The notes beneath the pieces are model-generated. The model was given only the letters and a program-made list of their open reading frames with translations. It was not told the DNA's origin and did not search any database. A stretch of DNA of 64,000 nucleotides from Usitatibacter sp035624355 (lineage in GTDB: Bacteria; Pseudomonadota; Gammaproteobacteria; Burkholderiales; Usitatibacteraceae). Within the stretch, counting starts at the first letter, position 1. Each line of letters opens with the position of its first letter. A program made the position numbers and the translations under genes. Shown piece after piece: positions 49,676-59,463 of this stretch. The stretch spans positions 15,517-79,516 of the forward strand of contig DASPRQ010000024.1 of assembly GCA_035624355.1 (NCBI GenBank), in the 5' to 3' direction.

Positions 49676-50863
49676 TCAGGGCCCCGGCCCCGTCACCGGG
49701 CCGGCGTAGAGGAGCGCCGCCTCGCCGGTCCGCGACCTCGCGCTCGCCTCGACGAAGGCCCGTCCGCCCGCGAGGACGCGCCGGTACTCCCAGCCCGCGC
49801 GCGCGAGCCGCGCGTCGCCCAGCACCGCGGCCACGTCGGGCGTCGGAAGCCCGGTCGGGCAGCGGACCGGCTCGCCGTCCACGCGAATCTCGACCTCGTC
49901 GAGATGTCCCTCGTCGAGCGAGCCCGCCCATCCCCGCAGGTACAGCTCGCCGGAGCCGGACACGGACCACTCGTCCACCCAGCCCCACGGGCCCTTGCGG
50001 AATCCCGACAGCGCCGAGAGGTCCCGGCCGGGGCTTCGCGCGACGACGTAGAGGTCCTGCTCGTTCGCCAGCCCGCGCGGGATGCGCCGCCAGGGATGTT
50101 CCTCGGCGGTCGCCTCGAGGATCGCGGAGCGCACGTACGCTTCCGTCACGAAGGTCGCTCCGTACACGCTCGCTCCGAGATCCGGGTTCTCGCTCTCGGG
50201 GCTGAAGAAGATTCCCTCGCGGGGCATCGGGATCCCGCGCGGCAGGAGGCACTCGTCGTGCACGCTGAAGCACAGGACGCCGCGCGGCTCGAGGAGCTCC
50301 ACGAGCCGCCGCAGCCATTCGTGGAAGAGCCCGCCCGGCAGGTGGGAGAAGAGCGAGGCGACCCAGATGAGATCGAAGCGCCGTCCCGGCTCGAACCGGC
50401 GGGGATCGAAATCCGAGGCGACCGCGTGCACCCCGAATTCGCGCGCGGCGAAGTCCAGGGCTTCGGGCTGGATCTCCGAGGCCCAGACCTGCGCGGGCGA
50501 CACGCTCAGCGTGAGGAAGCGCAGCAGCCGTCCGTAGCCGCACGCGAAGTCGAGCACGCGCAGGTCCGGGCCGGGCTCGCCGAAAAGCGCGCGCAGGACC
50601 TGCTGGGCCGCATGGTGCTGCTGCAGCGCCACGTTGAAGTACTGGCTCACCGAGCGGTTCGCGTCGAAGAACCTGAGCGAGTGCCGCAGCATCTGGTCGT
50701 TCGCGTGGATGCGCGTGCTGAGGTCCTCGAGACGCGCCGAGCCGCGGCGATAGCGGCAGTGGCGCCAGACCGCCTCGCGCAGCGCCGGGTCGCGGCAGAC
50801 CCCGGCGGCCTGCGCCCACGCGGGATCTCCCGCGGGCTCGATCGACTGCGCCGGGTGCGGCAT
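49676..50863 (-). CDS. SAM-dependent methyltransferase with C-terminal beta domain
   Basis: A 395-residue protein. The methyltransferase core (about residues 95-270) has motif I VLDFACGYGRLLRFL, ASDFDPRRF and LIWVASLFSHLPGG. N-terminal helices (AQSIEPAGDPAWAQ) precede it. The last 100 residues form a beta domain (GWAGSLDEGHLDEVEIRVDG) like those attached to glycosylation or surface-polysaccharide enzymes. GGAGGAAA precedes the ATG. Substrate unknown. Confidence 0.8.
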   Translation of the reverse strand: MPHPAQSIEPAGDPAWAQAAGVCRDPALREAVWRHCRYRRGSARLEDLSTRIHANDQMLRHSLRFFDANRSVSQYFNVALQQHHAAQQVLRALFGEPGPDLRVLDFACGYGRLLRFLTLSVSPAQVWASEIQPEALDFAAREFGVHAVASDFDPRRFEPGRRFDLIWVASLFSHLPGGLFHEWLRRLVELLEPRGVLCFSVHDECLLPRGIPMPREGIFFSPESENPDLGASVYGATFVTEAYVRSAILEATAEEHPWRRIPRGLANEQDLYVVARSPGRDLSALSGFRKGPWGWVDEWSVSGSGELYLRGWAGSLDEGHLDEVEIRVDGEPVRCPTGLPTPDVAAVLGDARLARAGWEYRRVLAGGRAFVEASARSRTGEAALLYAGPVTGPGP

Positions 50864-50898
50864 CGCGGTTTCCTCCGGGAGGGTGTCCGACGGCGCAA

Positions 50899-52233
50899 TC
50901 AGGGCTTCGCGGCGGCCGACTCGGCGGCGAGCTCGGGCAGCGGGTTTTCGCGCAGCCAGATCATCGCGCGGCGCACGCGCTCGAAGCCGCTCGGGTGGTC
51001 GAAGAAGAGGAGCTCCTCGAGCGGGCCCGGCTCGATCTTCCGGTAGGTCGCGAGCCGCATGGACACCATCGCGAAGCCGTACGGCTCGCGCGCGGCGTCG
51101 AGGCCGAAGGCATCGGCCTCGTTCTCGGCCTGGCGGATCATGCCGTTCACGATCGGCCCGCCGAGGAGCGAGAGCACCGACAGGATCGCGATCGCGAGCG
51201 GCAGCGCCGCCGGATCGGCGCGGTCGCCGAGCCCGAGGCGCGGTCCCCAGCGCGCGAGCAGGCGATCGAAGGTCGCGTGCAGCAGCCAGAAGGCGATGCC
51301 GAGAAGCAGGGTGAGATAGACGGTGAGCCGGAACGCGTGGTGCATGACGTAGTGGCCCATCTCGTGCCCGAGCACCGCCTTGATCTCGGGGAGCGACGTG
51401 TCCTTGAGCAGGTTGTCGTTGAGGTTCACGCGCGCCACGCCGAACAGCCCCGAGACGTTGGCGCTCACGCGGGTGGTCTGCTTCGAGGCGTCGAACCATT
51501 CGACGTGGTCGGTCGGCACCTCGTTGGCGCGCGCGAGCGACAGCACCGCGTCGCGCACCGGCCCCGGCGGCAGGGACTGATAGTGGTTGAAGAGCGGCGC
51601 GATGAACACCGGCTCGATCATCCCCACGAACACGTTGAAGGCGAACGCGAGGCCGGTGGCCCAGATCCACCAGCGGGCACCCGAGCGCCGCATCGCCGCG
51701 TAGACGCCCGAGATCGCGAGCGGCGCGAGGACGAGCGCCACGCCGAGGCCCTTGAGCCGGTCGCCGAGCCAGCCGCCGAAGGGCTGCTCGGACAGGCCGT
51801 ACTGGTGCTCGCGCACGAAGCCCGCGTAGATCTCGAAGGGCAGCGTGAGCGCGAATCCCGCCGCGACCCACAGCGCCGCGTAGATCAGGGTGTGGAGCCA
51901 GGGGCGCGGGCTCACGCGCCGCGCGAGGTCGCGCATGCGCGTGGAAAGGCCCGTGAGCAGGAACACGGCCGCCACTCCCAGCCCGTAGAGGAAATCCCAG
52001 AGCTGGATCCAGCAGCCGCCCTCGAAGTAGGCGTCGGAGCGCGCGCGCTGCGCGGGCGTGAGCAGCGCGAGGTAGGCCTGCGTCGCCTTGTCCACGTCGA
52101 AGCCCGGCCCCGGCCGCGCCGCCTCGGGCACCTGCAGGCCCGGCGGGAACTCGACCGCGATGGGCGCGGCGAGCGAGCGCGCCGCCCCGCACAGCAGCGC
52201 GATCGCGGCCAGCATGTGAACGGCGAAGCGCAT
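50899..52233 (-). CDS. M48-family membrane metalloprotease (CAAX-prenyl-type)
   Basis: A 444-residue membrane zinc protease. A cleavable-looking N-terminal hydrophobic stretch is followed by several TM helices. The zinc motif is VLGHEMGHYVMHH (HExxH), with the third ligand Glu in NEADAFGLDAA. The large N-terminal part (FDVDKATQAYLALLTPAQRARS, QYGLSEQPFGGWLGD) matches Ste24-type M48A proteases, which in bacteria act in membrane-protein quality control. The ATG at 52233 starts the hydrophobic leader. Confidence 0.87.
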   Translation of the reverse strand: MRFAVHMLAAIALLCGAARSLAAPIAVEFPPGLQVPEAARPGPGFDVDKATQAYLALLTPAQRARSDAYFEGGCWIQLWDFLYGLGVAAVFLLTGLSTRMRDLARRVSPRPWLHTLIYAALWVAAGFALTLPFEIYAGFVREHQYGLSEQPFGGWLGDRLKGLGVALVLAPLAISGVYAAMRRSGARWWIWATGLAFAFNVFVGMIEPVFIAPLFNHYQSLPPGPVRDAVLSLARANEVPTDHVEWFDASKQTTRVSANVSGLFGVARVNLNDNLLKDTSLPEIKAVLGHEMGHYVMHHAFRLTVYLTLLLGIAFWLLHATFDRLLARWGPRLGLGDRADPAALPLAIAILSVLSLLGGPIVNGMIRQAENEADAFGLDAAREPYGFAMVSMRLATYRKIEPGPLEELLFFDHPSGFERVRRAMIWLRENPLPELAAESAAAKP

Positions 52234-52353
52234 GGCTCGATCCTTCCAGCTCGCGCCCCGGGGCGCCTTGGCAGAGGCGCATGATACCTTCCGCCGGAGG
52301 ATACGAAGCGGGCCGGGACCCGTGCCGGTCCCGGCCCGGTGCACCGCGCGCCG

Positions 52354-53607
52354 TCAGTGGCGCCCGAAGAGGTCGCTCATCACCTGCACGTCCCTGTCGC
52401 AGGCGTGGTTGAGGCAGGGAAGCTGGAATCCCGCCTCGAGGGTCTTCAGCAGCGAGAAGTGGTTGTAGCGCGTGCCGCTCTGCAGCCCGTGCGAGCCGTA
52501 GTTCGTGTCGACGATCGTCACCACCTGGTTCAGGTTCGGGGCGACGCTGTAGTCGTTCTCGTCCCAGGTGACGATGATCGCGTTGTGGCCCTGGCGCCAC
52601 GCCGGAGAGCTCTTGATCGCGCCCACGAGCTTCTGCACCGTCTGGTCGCCGCGGATGAGGAGCGCGGGATTCAGGCCCGCCTGGCTGCCGTCGGAGAGGG
52701 GGTCGAAGTTGCAGAACGCCCCCGCGTTGCCGCGTCCGTGCTGGTCGTTGCACTGGTTGGGCGCGATGAACGAGAAGGAGGGCACGTCTCCGGAGGCGAG
52801 GTCCGCGTACAGCCCGTCGGCGCCGTCGAAACCGACCGTGTTCGCGAGGCTGTTGCGTGGGTTGGCCCCCTGCTGGACGCTCCTGAAATATGCGAACGGA
52901 TTGTGCTTGACCGCGTAGAGGGCCACGATGTCGCTGCTCGTGAGGGGCGGCGTGAGCGTCGGGGTGATGGCGCCGAAGTCCGTGAGGTTCGTGAAGAACC
53001 CGTCGCTCACGTCGATCCCGTCGGCGCCGACGGGGGGCAGGCTTTCCTGATAGCTCTTCCAGCTCATGCGTCGGGCGGCGAGCTGGTCGCCGATCGTCTC
53101 GCCGGTCGTGGGCGCGGCGGGAACGGACTGGACGCCGTCGATGTCGTTGATCACGTCTCCGGGATTGGAGATCTCGTTGGTCGTGTCGACCGCGGGGGTC
53201 GCGGCGTCCACGCCGCTGCCGGAGATCGGGCAGATGTCCGGGCTCGGCGGGTTGTCCGTGGACGGCGTTCCCGACTGGATGTTGGGCGTGCAATGGGCGT
53301 CGTGCCAGTCGGGGCTGTTGTCGCTGCGCACGCCGAAGTTGGAGCCGCCCACGACCTCGAGGTAGTTGGTGAGGCTCGGATGCCCCACCGCGAAGTAGTT
53401 GGTCGCGAGGTTGGCCTGCCGCGCGTACTGGTTCACGAACGGGGCGTTCGGATTGCCCATGATCTGGCCGTAGCCGTGGTTCTCCATCATGATCAGGAAG
53501 ACGTGGTCGAGCGGGACGATTCCCGCGGGCATCTGTCCTTCGTTCGCGAATGCGCCGCCGGCGGCGAGCGCCGCGGAAACGACGAAGGCTGTGGCTGATT
53601 TCCTCAT
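52354..53607 (-). CDS. Secreted phosphoesterase (acid phosphatase/phospholipase C family)
   Basis: A 417-residue exported enzyme of the phosphoesterase family that includes AcpA and phospholipase C. The metal-site N-terminus is LDHVFLIMMENHGY, the nucleophile region GHPSLTNYLEVVGGS, and the distal site IIVTWDENDY. Signal peptide MRKSATAFVVSAALAAGGAFA. GAGG 6 nt upstream supports the ATG at 53607. It could release phosphate or glycerol phosphate in the periplasm; the adjacent divergent transporter is of the type that imports such compounds. Confidence 0.82.
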   Translation of the reverse strand: MRKSATAFVVSAALAAGGAFANEGQMPAGIVPLDHVFLIMMENHGYGQIMGNPNAPFVNQYARQANLATNYFAVGHPSLTNYLEVVGGSNFGVRSDNSPDWHDAHCTPNIQSGTPSTDNPPSPDICPISGSGVDAATPAVDTTNEISNPGDVINDIDGVQSVPAAPTTGETIGDQLAARRMSWKSYQESLPPVGADGIDVSDGFFTNLTDFGAITPTLTPPLTSSDIVALYAVKHNPFAYFRSVQQGANPRNSLANTVGFDGADGLYADLASGDVPSFSFIAPNQCNDQHGRGNAGAFCNFDPLSDGSQAGLNPALLIRGDQTVQKLVGAIKSSPAWRQGHNAIIVTWDENDYSVAPNLNQVVTIVDTNYGSHGLQSGTRYNHFSLLKTLEAGFQLPCLNHACDRDVQVMSDLFGRH

Positions 53608-53799
53608 TTCGCACCTCATTGCTGGATTTTCGGGATGAGCGGGACCGCGCGATCGGAGAATCGCGGATCGTTCGCTCCGTGGAAGCCGAAACGCGCAGCG
53701 ATCCCCGGCGAGGGCCCGGCCTGCGGGGCCCGCTGCGCATCCGACGCGTCAAGCTAGAATCGTTTCGTGACAGGGTGATTTCGGGGCACAATCGGCGCG

Positions 53800-54945
<1,146 letters not shown>

Positions 54946-54996
54946 GCTGTAACAGGGGAAATCCAGGCTTCGAACCACACCCAGGGGAGGAATGAC

Positions 54997-56274
54997 ATGC
55001 GGTCGATCATCGCAATCGTCGCGGCAACGCTCCTCGGCCTGTTCGCGCAGCCCGCGGCGGCCGACACCGAGCTCACCTTCTACTACCCCATCGCGGTCGG
55101 CGGTCCCCTCACCAAGGTGATCGACGGCCTCGCGGCGGACTTCGAGAAGGAGAATCCCGGCATCAAGGTGCACCCGATCTACGCGGGCAACTACGACGAC
55201 GCCCGGATCAAGGCGCTCGCGGCGCTCAAGGCGGGCCAGCCGGCGCAGATATCGGTGCTCTTCTCGATCGACATCTACGAGCTGCTCGAGCAGGGCGTGA
55301 TCATCCCCTGGGACGACGTGGCGAAGACCGCCGACGACAAGGCCTGGCTCAAGTCCTTCTATCCGGCCCTCATGATGAACGGGACGTACAAGGGCAAGGT
55401 GTACGGGATCCCGTTCCAGCGCTCGACGATCGTGCTCTACTGGAACAAGGACGCGTTCAAGGAAGCCGGCCTCGATCCCGACCGCCCGCCGGCCACGTGG
55501 GCGGAGATGACGCAGATGGCCGAGAAGCTCGTGAAGAAGGACGCGAGCGGCAACGTCGTGCGCTGGGGCGTCGAGGTGCCCTCCACGGGCTACGCGTACT
55601 GGATGTTCCAGGCCTTCGCGCGCCAGAACGGCGAGGATCTGATGAACCGCGACGGCAACCGGACCCACTACGACAACCCGAACGTGATCGCGGCGCTGCA
55701 GTACTGGCGCGACCTCGGGGCGAAGTACCACGTGATGCCCGAAGGCACGGTCGAGTGGGGGACGCTGCGGCAGGCCTTCACCGAAGGCAAGACCGCGATG
55801 ATGTGGCACACCACGGGCAACCTCACCGCGGTGAAGGACACGGCGAAGTTCCCGTTCGGCGTGGCGATGCTGCCCGCGTCCAAGCAGCGGGGATCGCCCA
55901 CCGGCGGCGGCAACTTCTACCTCTTCAAGAAGACGACGCCCGCGGAGCGCGAGGCGGCGCTCAAGTTCGTGAAGTTCATGACCACGCCCGAGCGGGCGGC
56001 CGAGTGGAGCATCGCGACCGGCTACGTCGCGACGCGCCCCGACGCCTACGAGACGCCGAAGCTCAAGGAATACGCGGCGGGATTCCCGCAGGCCGTGGTC
56101 GCCCGCGACCAGTTCCAGTACGCCACGCCCGAGCTCTCCACGTTCCAGACCGGCCGCGTGAGGAAGCTCCTCGACGACGCGATCCAGGCCGTGCTCACCG
56201 GCCAGAAGCCGGCCGCGGAGGCGCTCAAGGCCGCGCAGACGGAGGCCGACAGGCTGCTCGCACCCTATCGCTGA
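54997..56274 (+). CDS. ugpB: ABC importer solute-binding protein (UgpB-like)
   Basis: A 425-residue periplasmic binding protein with signal peptide (MRSIIAIVAATLLGLFAQPAAA) and the two-lobe family 1 fold: ELTFYYPIAVGGPLTKVIDG, YGIPFQRSTIVLYWNKDAFKEAGL, GKTAMMWHTTGNL and TPERAAEWSIATGYVATRP. These blocks resemble the glycerol-3-phosphate binder UgpB, so sn-glycerol-3-phosphate or a related phosphodiester is the likely ligand; sugar binding is not excluded. GGGGAGGA precedes the ATG. Confidence 0.83.
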   Translation: MRSIIAIVAATLLGLFAQPAAADTELTFYYPIAVGGPLTKVIDGLAADFEKENPGIKVHPIYAGNYDDARIKALAALKAGQPAQISVLFSIDIYELLEQGVIIPWDDVAKTADDKAWLKSFYPALMMNGTYKGKVYGIPFQRSTIVLYWNKDAFKEAGLDPDRPPATWAEMTQMAEKLVKKDASGNVVRWGVEVPSTGYAYWMFQAFARQNGEDLMNRDGNRTHYDNPNVIAALQYWRDLGAKYHVMPEGTVEWGTLRQAFTEGKTAMMWHTTGNLTAVKDTAKFPFGVAMLPASKQRGSPTGGGNFYLFKKTTPAEREAALKFVKFMTTPERAAEWSIATGYVATRPDAYETPKLKEYAAGFPQAVVARDQFQYATPELSTFQTGRVRKLLDDAIQAVLTGQKPAAEALKAAQTEADRLLAPYR

Positions 56275-56281
56275 GCGCCCG

Positions 56282-57145
56282 ATGAAGCACGTGTACGGAT
56301 GGCTGCTGCTCACCCCGGCAGCCATCCTCCTCGTCGGCTTCACCCACTACCCGGCCGCCGCGACCCTCGTCGACAGCTTCTTCTCCACCGGGACGGCGCT
56401 GCGGCCCTCGCATTTCGTGGGGCTCGCCAACTACGCCGCGCTCGGCGCCGACCCGATCTTCTGGCAGGTCCTCGGGAACAACCTCGCCTTCGCGCTCGGC
56501 ACGATCCCCACCTCGATCGCGCTCGCCATGCTCATGGCGATCTGGGTGAACGACCGGCTGCCGGCGCGCGCGCTCGTGCGCATGAGCTACTTCACGCCGA
56601 CCATCCTGCCGATGATCGCGGTGGCGAACCTCTGGCTCTTCTTCTACACGCCGCAGATCGGCCTGGTGGACAAGCTCACCGCGCTCTTCGGGGTGCCCAG
56701 CCACAACTGGCTCGGAGACCCGCACACGGTGATGGGCTGCATCGCGGTGATGACGGTGTGGAAGGAGGCGGGCTTCTTCATGATCTTCTACCTCGCCGCG
56801 CTGCAGTCGCTGCCGCCGGAGCTCGGCGAGGCGGCGCGCATCGAGGGGGCCTCGCGCTGGTACTTCTTCCGCCGGGTCACCTTCCCGCTGCTCATGCCCA
56901 CGACGCTCTTCGTCCTGGTGAACGCGACCATCAACTCGTTCAAGCTCGTCGACCACCTCTTCATCCTCACCAAGGGCGGGCCGGACAACGCGTCGAACCT
57001 GCTGCTCTACTACATCTACCAGGTGGCGTTCAGCTTCTTCGACACCGCGTACGCCTCGACGCTCACGGTCGTCCTGCTCGCGCTGCTCGCCGCGCTCGCG
57101 ATCGCGCAGTTCCAGCTGATCGAGAAGCGGGTGCACTACCGGTGA
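56282..57145 (+). CDS. ugpA: ABC importer permease (UgpA-like)
   Basis: A 287-residue inner-membrane permease with six TM helices. The EAA coupling loop is EAARIEGASRWYFFRRVTFP (about residue 180). It forms a heterodimer with the next gene's product. It starts 7 bp after ugpB and ends in a GTGA overlap with ugpE. Confidence 0.86.
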   Translation: MKHVYGWLLLTPAAILLVGFTHYPAAATLVDSFFSTGTALRPSHFVGLANYAALGADPIFWQVLGNNLAFALGTIPTSIALAMLMAIWVNDRLPARALVRMSYFTPTILPMIAVANLWLFFYTPQIGLVDKLTALFGVPSHNWLGDPHTVMGCIAVMTVWKEAGFFMIFYLAALQSLPPELGEAARIEGASRWYFFRRVTFPLLMPTTLFVLVNATINSFKLVDHLFILTKGGPDNASNLLLYYIYQVAFSFFDTAYASTLTVVLLALLAALAIAQFQLIEKRVHYR

Positions 57146-57960
57146 GGCTCCAAGGCGCGAACGCCCCCCTCCTCGAGGCCGGCGCGGCGTGGCTCCTCGC
57201 GCTGCTCTGGGTCCTGCCGCTCGCCTACGCGATCTGGGCGGCGGTGCACCCCGCCACGCTCGCCACGCACTTCGACCCGTTCGCCCCGCTCACGCTCGCC
57301 AACTTCCGCAAGGCGTGGACGTACGCGCCGTTCGCCCGCCACTTCCTCAACACGGTCCTGCTGGTGACCATGATCCTCGCCGCGCAGCTCGTGCTGTGCA
57401 CGCTGGCGGGCTTCGCCTTCGCGCGCTTCGAGTTCGCCGGGCACAACGTCGCGTTCGGGCTGGTGCTCGTGCAGCTCATGGTGATGCCCGAGGTGCTGAT
57501 CGTGGAGAACTACCGCACGATGGCCCGCCTGGGCCTGGTCGACACGATCCTCGGCATCGGCCTGCCGTACATGGCGAGCGCCTTCGGCATCTTCCTGCTG
57601 CGCCAGACCTTCAAGACGATCCCGCGCGAGCTCGAGGACGCGGCGCGCGTCGAGGGCTGCTCGATGCTGGGCGTGCTCTGGCGCGTGTACGTACCGCTGG
57701 CCCGCCCGACCTACCTCGCCTACGCGCTCGTCTCCGTGAGCTACCACTGGAACAATTTCCTGTGGCCCCTCATCATCACGAACTCGGTGAACACGCGCCC
57801 GCTCACGGTCGGGCTCGCGATCTTCGGGGCGCCCGAGTCCGGCGTCGACTGGGCGGTGATCAGCGCCGGGACCCTCATGGCGGTCTCGCCGCTGCTCGTC
57901 GCCTTCCTCCTCTTCCAGCGCCAGTTCATGCAGTCGTTCATGCAGGCGGGCATCAAGTAG
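57142..57960 (+). CDS. ugpE: ABC importer permease (UgpE-like)
   Basis: A 272-residue permease with six TM helices and the EAA loop EDAARVEGCSMLGVLWRVYV. It starts at a GTG overlapping the stop of the previous permease. SYHWNNFLWPLIITNS is the conserved late TM region of MalG/UgpE permeases. Confidence 0.86.
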   Translation: MRLQGANAPLLEAGAAWLLALLWVLPLAYAIWAAVHPATLATHFDPFAPLTLANFRKAWTYAPFARHFLNTVLLVTMILAAQLVLCTLAGFAFARFEFAGHNVAFGLVLVQLMVMPEVLIVENYRTMARLGLVDTILGIGLPYMASAFGIFLLRQTFKTIPRELEDAARVEGCSMLGVLWRVYVPLARPTYLAYALVSVSYHWNNFLWPLIITNSVNTRPLTVGLAIFGAPESGVDWAVISAGTLMAVSPLLVAFLLFQRQFMQSFMQAGIK

Positions 57961-57985
57961 TCCCGGCACGAAGGAGACATCCGAC

Positions 57986-58801
57986 ATGGCAGTGAGAATC
58001 GAGAAGGACGGCCCGGTGTGGACGGTCGTCCACGACCGCCCCGAGGCCCGCAACGCGATGGACCCGGCGAGCGCGGACGCGCTCACCGCCGCATTCCTCG
58101 AGTTCGACGCCGACGAGAGCGCCTCCGTCGCCGTCTTCTACGGCGCGGGCGGCGCGTTCTGCGCGGGCTGGGACCTCAAGTACGTGAGCACGCTCGACGC
58201 GAAGCGTCCGCTGGGCGAGCTCGACATCCCCACGGCGGGGCCGCGCGGCAATGGCGGCGAGATCCCGCGCGGCCCCCTGGGCCCGAGCCGCCTCGAGCTC
58301 GACAAGCCGGTGATCGCGGCGATCGAGGGCCCCGCGGTCGCGGGCGGCATGGAGCTCGGGCTGTGGTGCGATTTCCGGGTGATGGCGAAGGACTCGTACT
58401 TCGGCGTCTACTGTCGCCGCTGGGGCGTGCCGCTGATCGACGGCGGCACCGTGCGCCTGCCCCGCATCGTGGGCCGGGGCCGCGCCCTCGAGATCATCCT
58501 CACCGGGCGCAAGGTGCCGGCCGAGGAGTGCCTCGCCATCGGCCTGTGCGAGTACCTCACGCCGAAGGGCGGCGCCCGCGCGACGGCCGAGGAGCTCGCC
58601 CGCGAGATCGCGCGCTTCCCGCAGGTGTGCGTGCGCGCCGACCGGCGCTCGGCGATCCGCAGCCACGGGCTTGCCGTGCGCGATGCGCTCATCCAGGAGT
58701 GGTACAACGGGCGCGAGGCGCTGGTGAAGGACGGTGTCGCGGGTGCGGCGCGCTTCAAGGACGGGCTCGGCCGGCACGGGGACTTCGGTAAGATTCGCTG
58801 A
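57986..58801 (+). CDS. Crotonase-fold enoyl-CoA hydratase/isomerase family protein
   Basis: A 271-residue crotonase. CoA and oxyanion-hole strings GAGGAFCAGWDLKY and AGGMELGLWCDFRV are intact. In the catalytic segment, FGVYCRRWGVPLIDGGTVRLP, no Glu stands where hydratases carry their acid/base pair (PE and E before GG); an Asp sits before GG. This subgroup is common in actinobacteria and proteobacteria, with unknown substrates. It begins 26 bp after ugpE with GAAGGAG upstream, so it is cotranscribed with the importer. Confidence 0.83.
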   Translation: MAVRIEKDGPVWTVVHDRPEARNAMDPASADALTAAFLEFDADESASVAVFYGAGGAFCAGWDLKYVSTLDAKRPLGELDIPTAGPRGNGGEIPRGPLGPSRLELDKPVIAAIEGPAVAGGMELGLWCDFRVMAKDSYFGVYCRRWGVPLIDGGTVRLPRIVGRGRALEIILTGRKVPAEECLAIGLCEYLTPKGGARATAEELAREIARFPQVCVRADRRSAIRSHGLAVRDALIQEWYNGREALVKDGVAGAARFKDGLGRHGDFGKIR

Positions 58802-58821
58802 TCGGACCCGGAGGGCACGCG

Positions 58822-59025
58822 ATGGATCGGAAGATGGCGGCGGCATCCGCCGCGGCGCTCGCGCTCGCCCTCGCCGGCTGCGGCGGCAACGAGGTGGTTC
58901 GGCCCACGGTGAGCGTGTCCATCGGGCAGCAGCTCATCGACCTCAAGAGGGCGCGCGATACGGGGGCGCTCACGGAGCGCGAGTACCAGTCCGAGAAGGC
59001 CCGGCTCATCGGGAGCGTCGAATGA
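58822..59025 (+). CDS. Mini-lipoprotein with SHOCT-like tail
   Basis: A 67-residue lipoprotein: signal DRKMAAASAAALALALAGCGG with lipobox LAGC, then a short linker (VVRPTVSVSIG) and a SHOCT-like helical end (QQLIDLKRARDTGALTEREY). It starts 21 bp after the crotonase gene and is a paralogue of the following gene. Function unknown; SHOCT helices act as small oligomerisation modules. Confidence 0.75.
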   Translation: MDRKMAAASAAALALALAGCGGNEVVRPTVSVSIGQQLIDLKRARDTGALTEREYQSEKARLIGSVE

Positions 59026-59038
59026 CGGGGCGCCGCTC

Positions 59039-59245
59039 GTGAGCGCGAAGCTCGTGCTTGCGGCCGCCCTCGCCCTCGCCCTGCTCGGCGGCTGCGGCAG
59101 CAACACGTACGTGAAGGTCCAGGGCACCACGACGATCTCGAAGGGCCAGGAGCTCATCGACCTGCAGCGGGCCCTCAACGAGGGAGCGGTCACGCGGCAG
59201 GAGTACGACGCGCTCCGCGCGAAGATCATGAAGCGGCCGAACTAG
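59039..59245 (+). CDS. Mini-lipoprotein with SHOCT-like tail (paralogue)
   Basis: A 68-residue lipoprotein with lipobox LGGC, the linker TYVKVQGTTTISKG and the tail QELIDLQRALNEGAVTRQEY. The tail aligns with that of the preceding gene (Q-LIDL-RA---GA-T--EY), showing a tandem duplication. It starts at a GTG 14 bp after the first copy. Confidence 0.75.
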   Translation: MSAKLVLAAALALALLGGCGSNTYVKVQGTTTISKGQELIDLQRALNEGAVTRQEYDALRAKIMKRPN

Positions 59246-59463
59246 CACCGGACACCAGGATCGTCGCCTGCGAGGGCCGGCGCCTGCTCCGGCGTTCCCC
59301 GGCCGTCGCGGCCGCCGCGACGAAGGAACTCGCGCCGCGCGCGCCGGTCACCCTATCCATGCCCGGGCAGGGTCCATCGGCCGATGGGCCGTGCGGCTCG
59401 CGCGCATAATGTCGAAAAACGACCGCGTCATCCGTCATACAGGCCAATAACCTTCCCCAGCGT
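59246..59463. promoter_or_regulatory. Leader of the RND efflux operon
   Basis: This 218-bp gap holds the promoter region of the efflux operon. It contains a perfect 14-bp palindrome CCATCGGCCGATGG (59374-59387) within a longer near-palindrome, a -10-like CATAAT (59404-59409) and a direct repeat CGTCATCCGTCAT. No regulator gene is adjacent. The palindrome is the best operator candidate. Confidence 0.35.
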
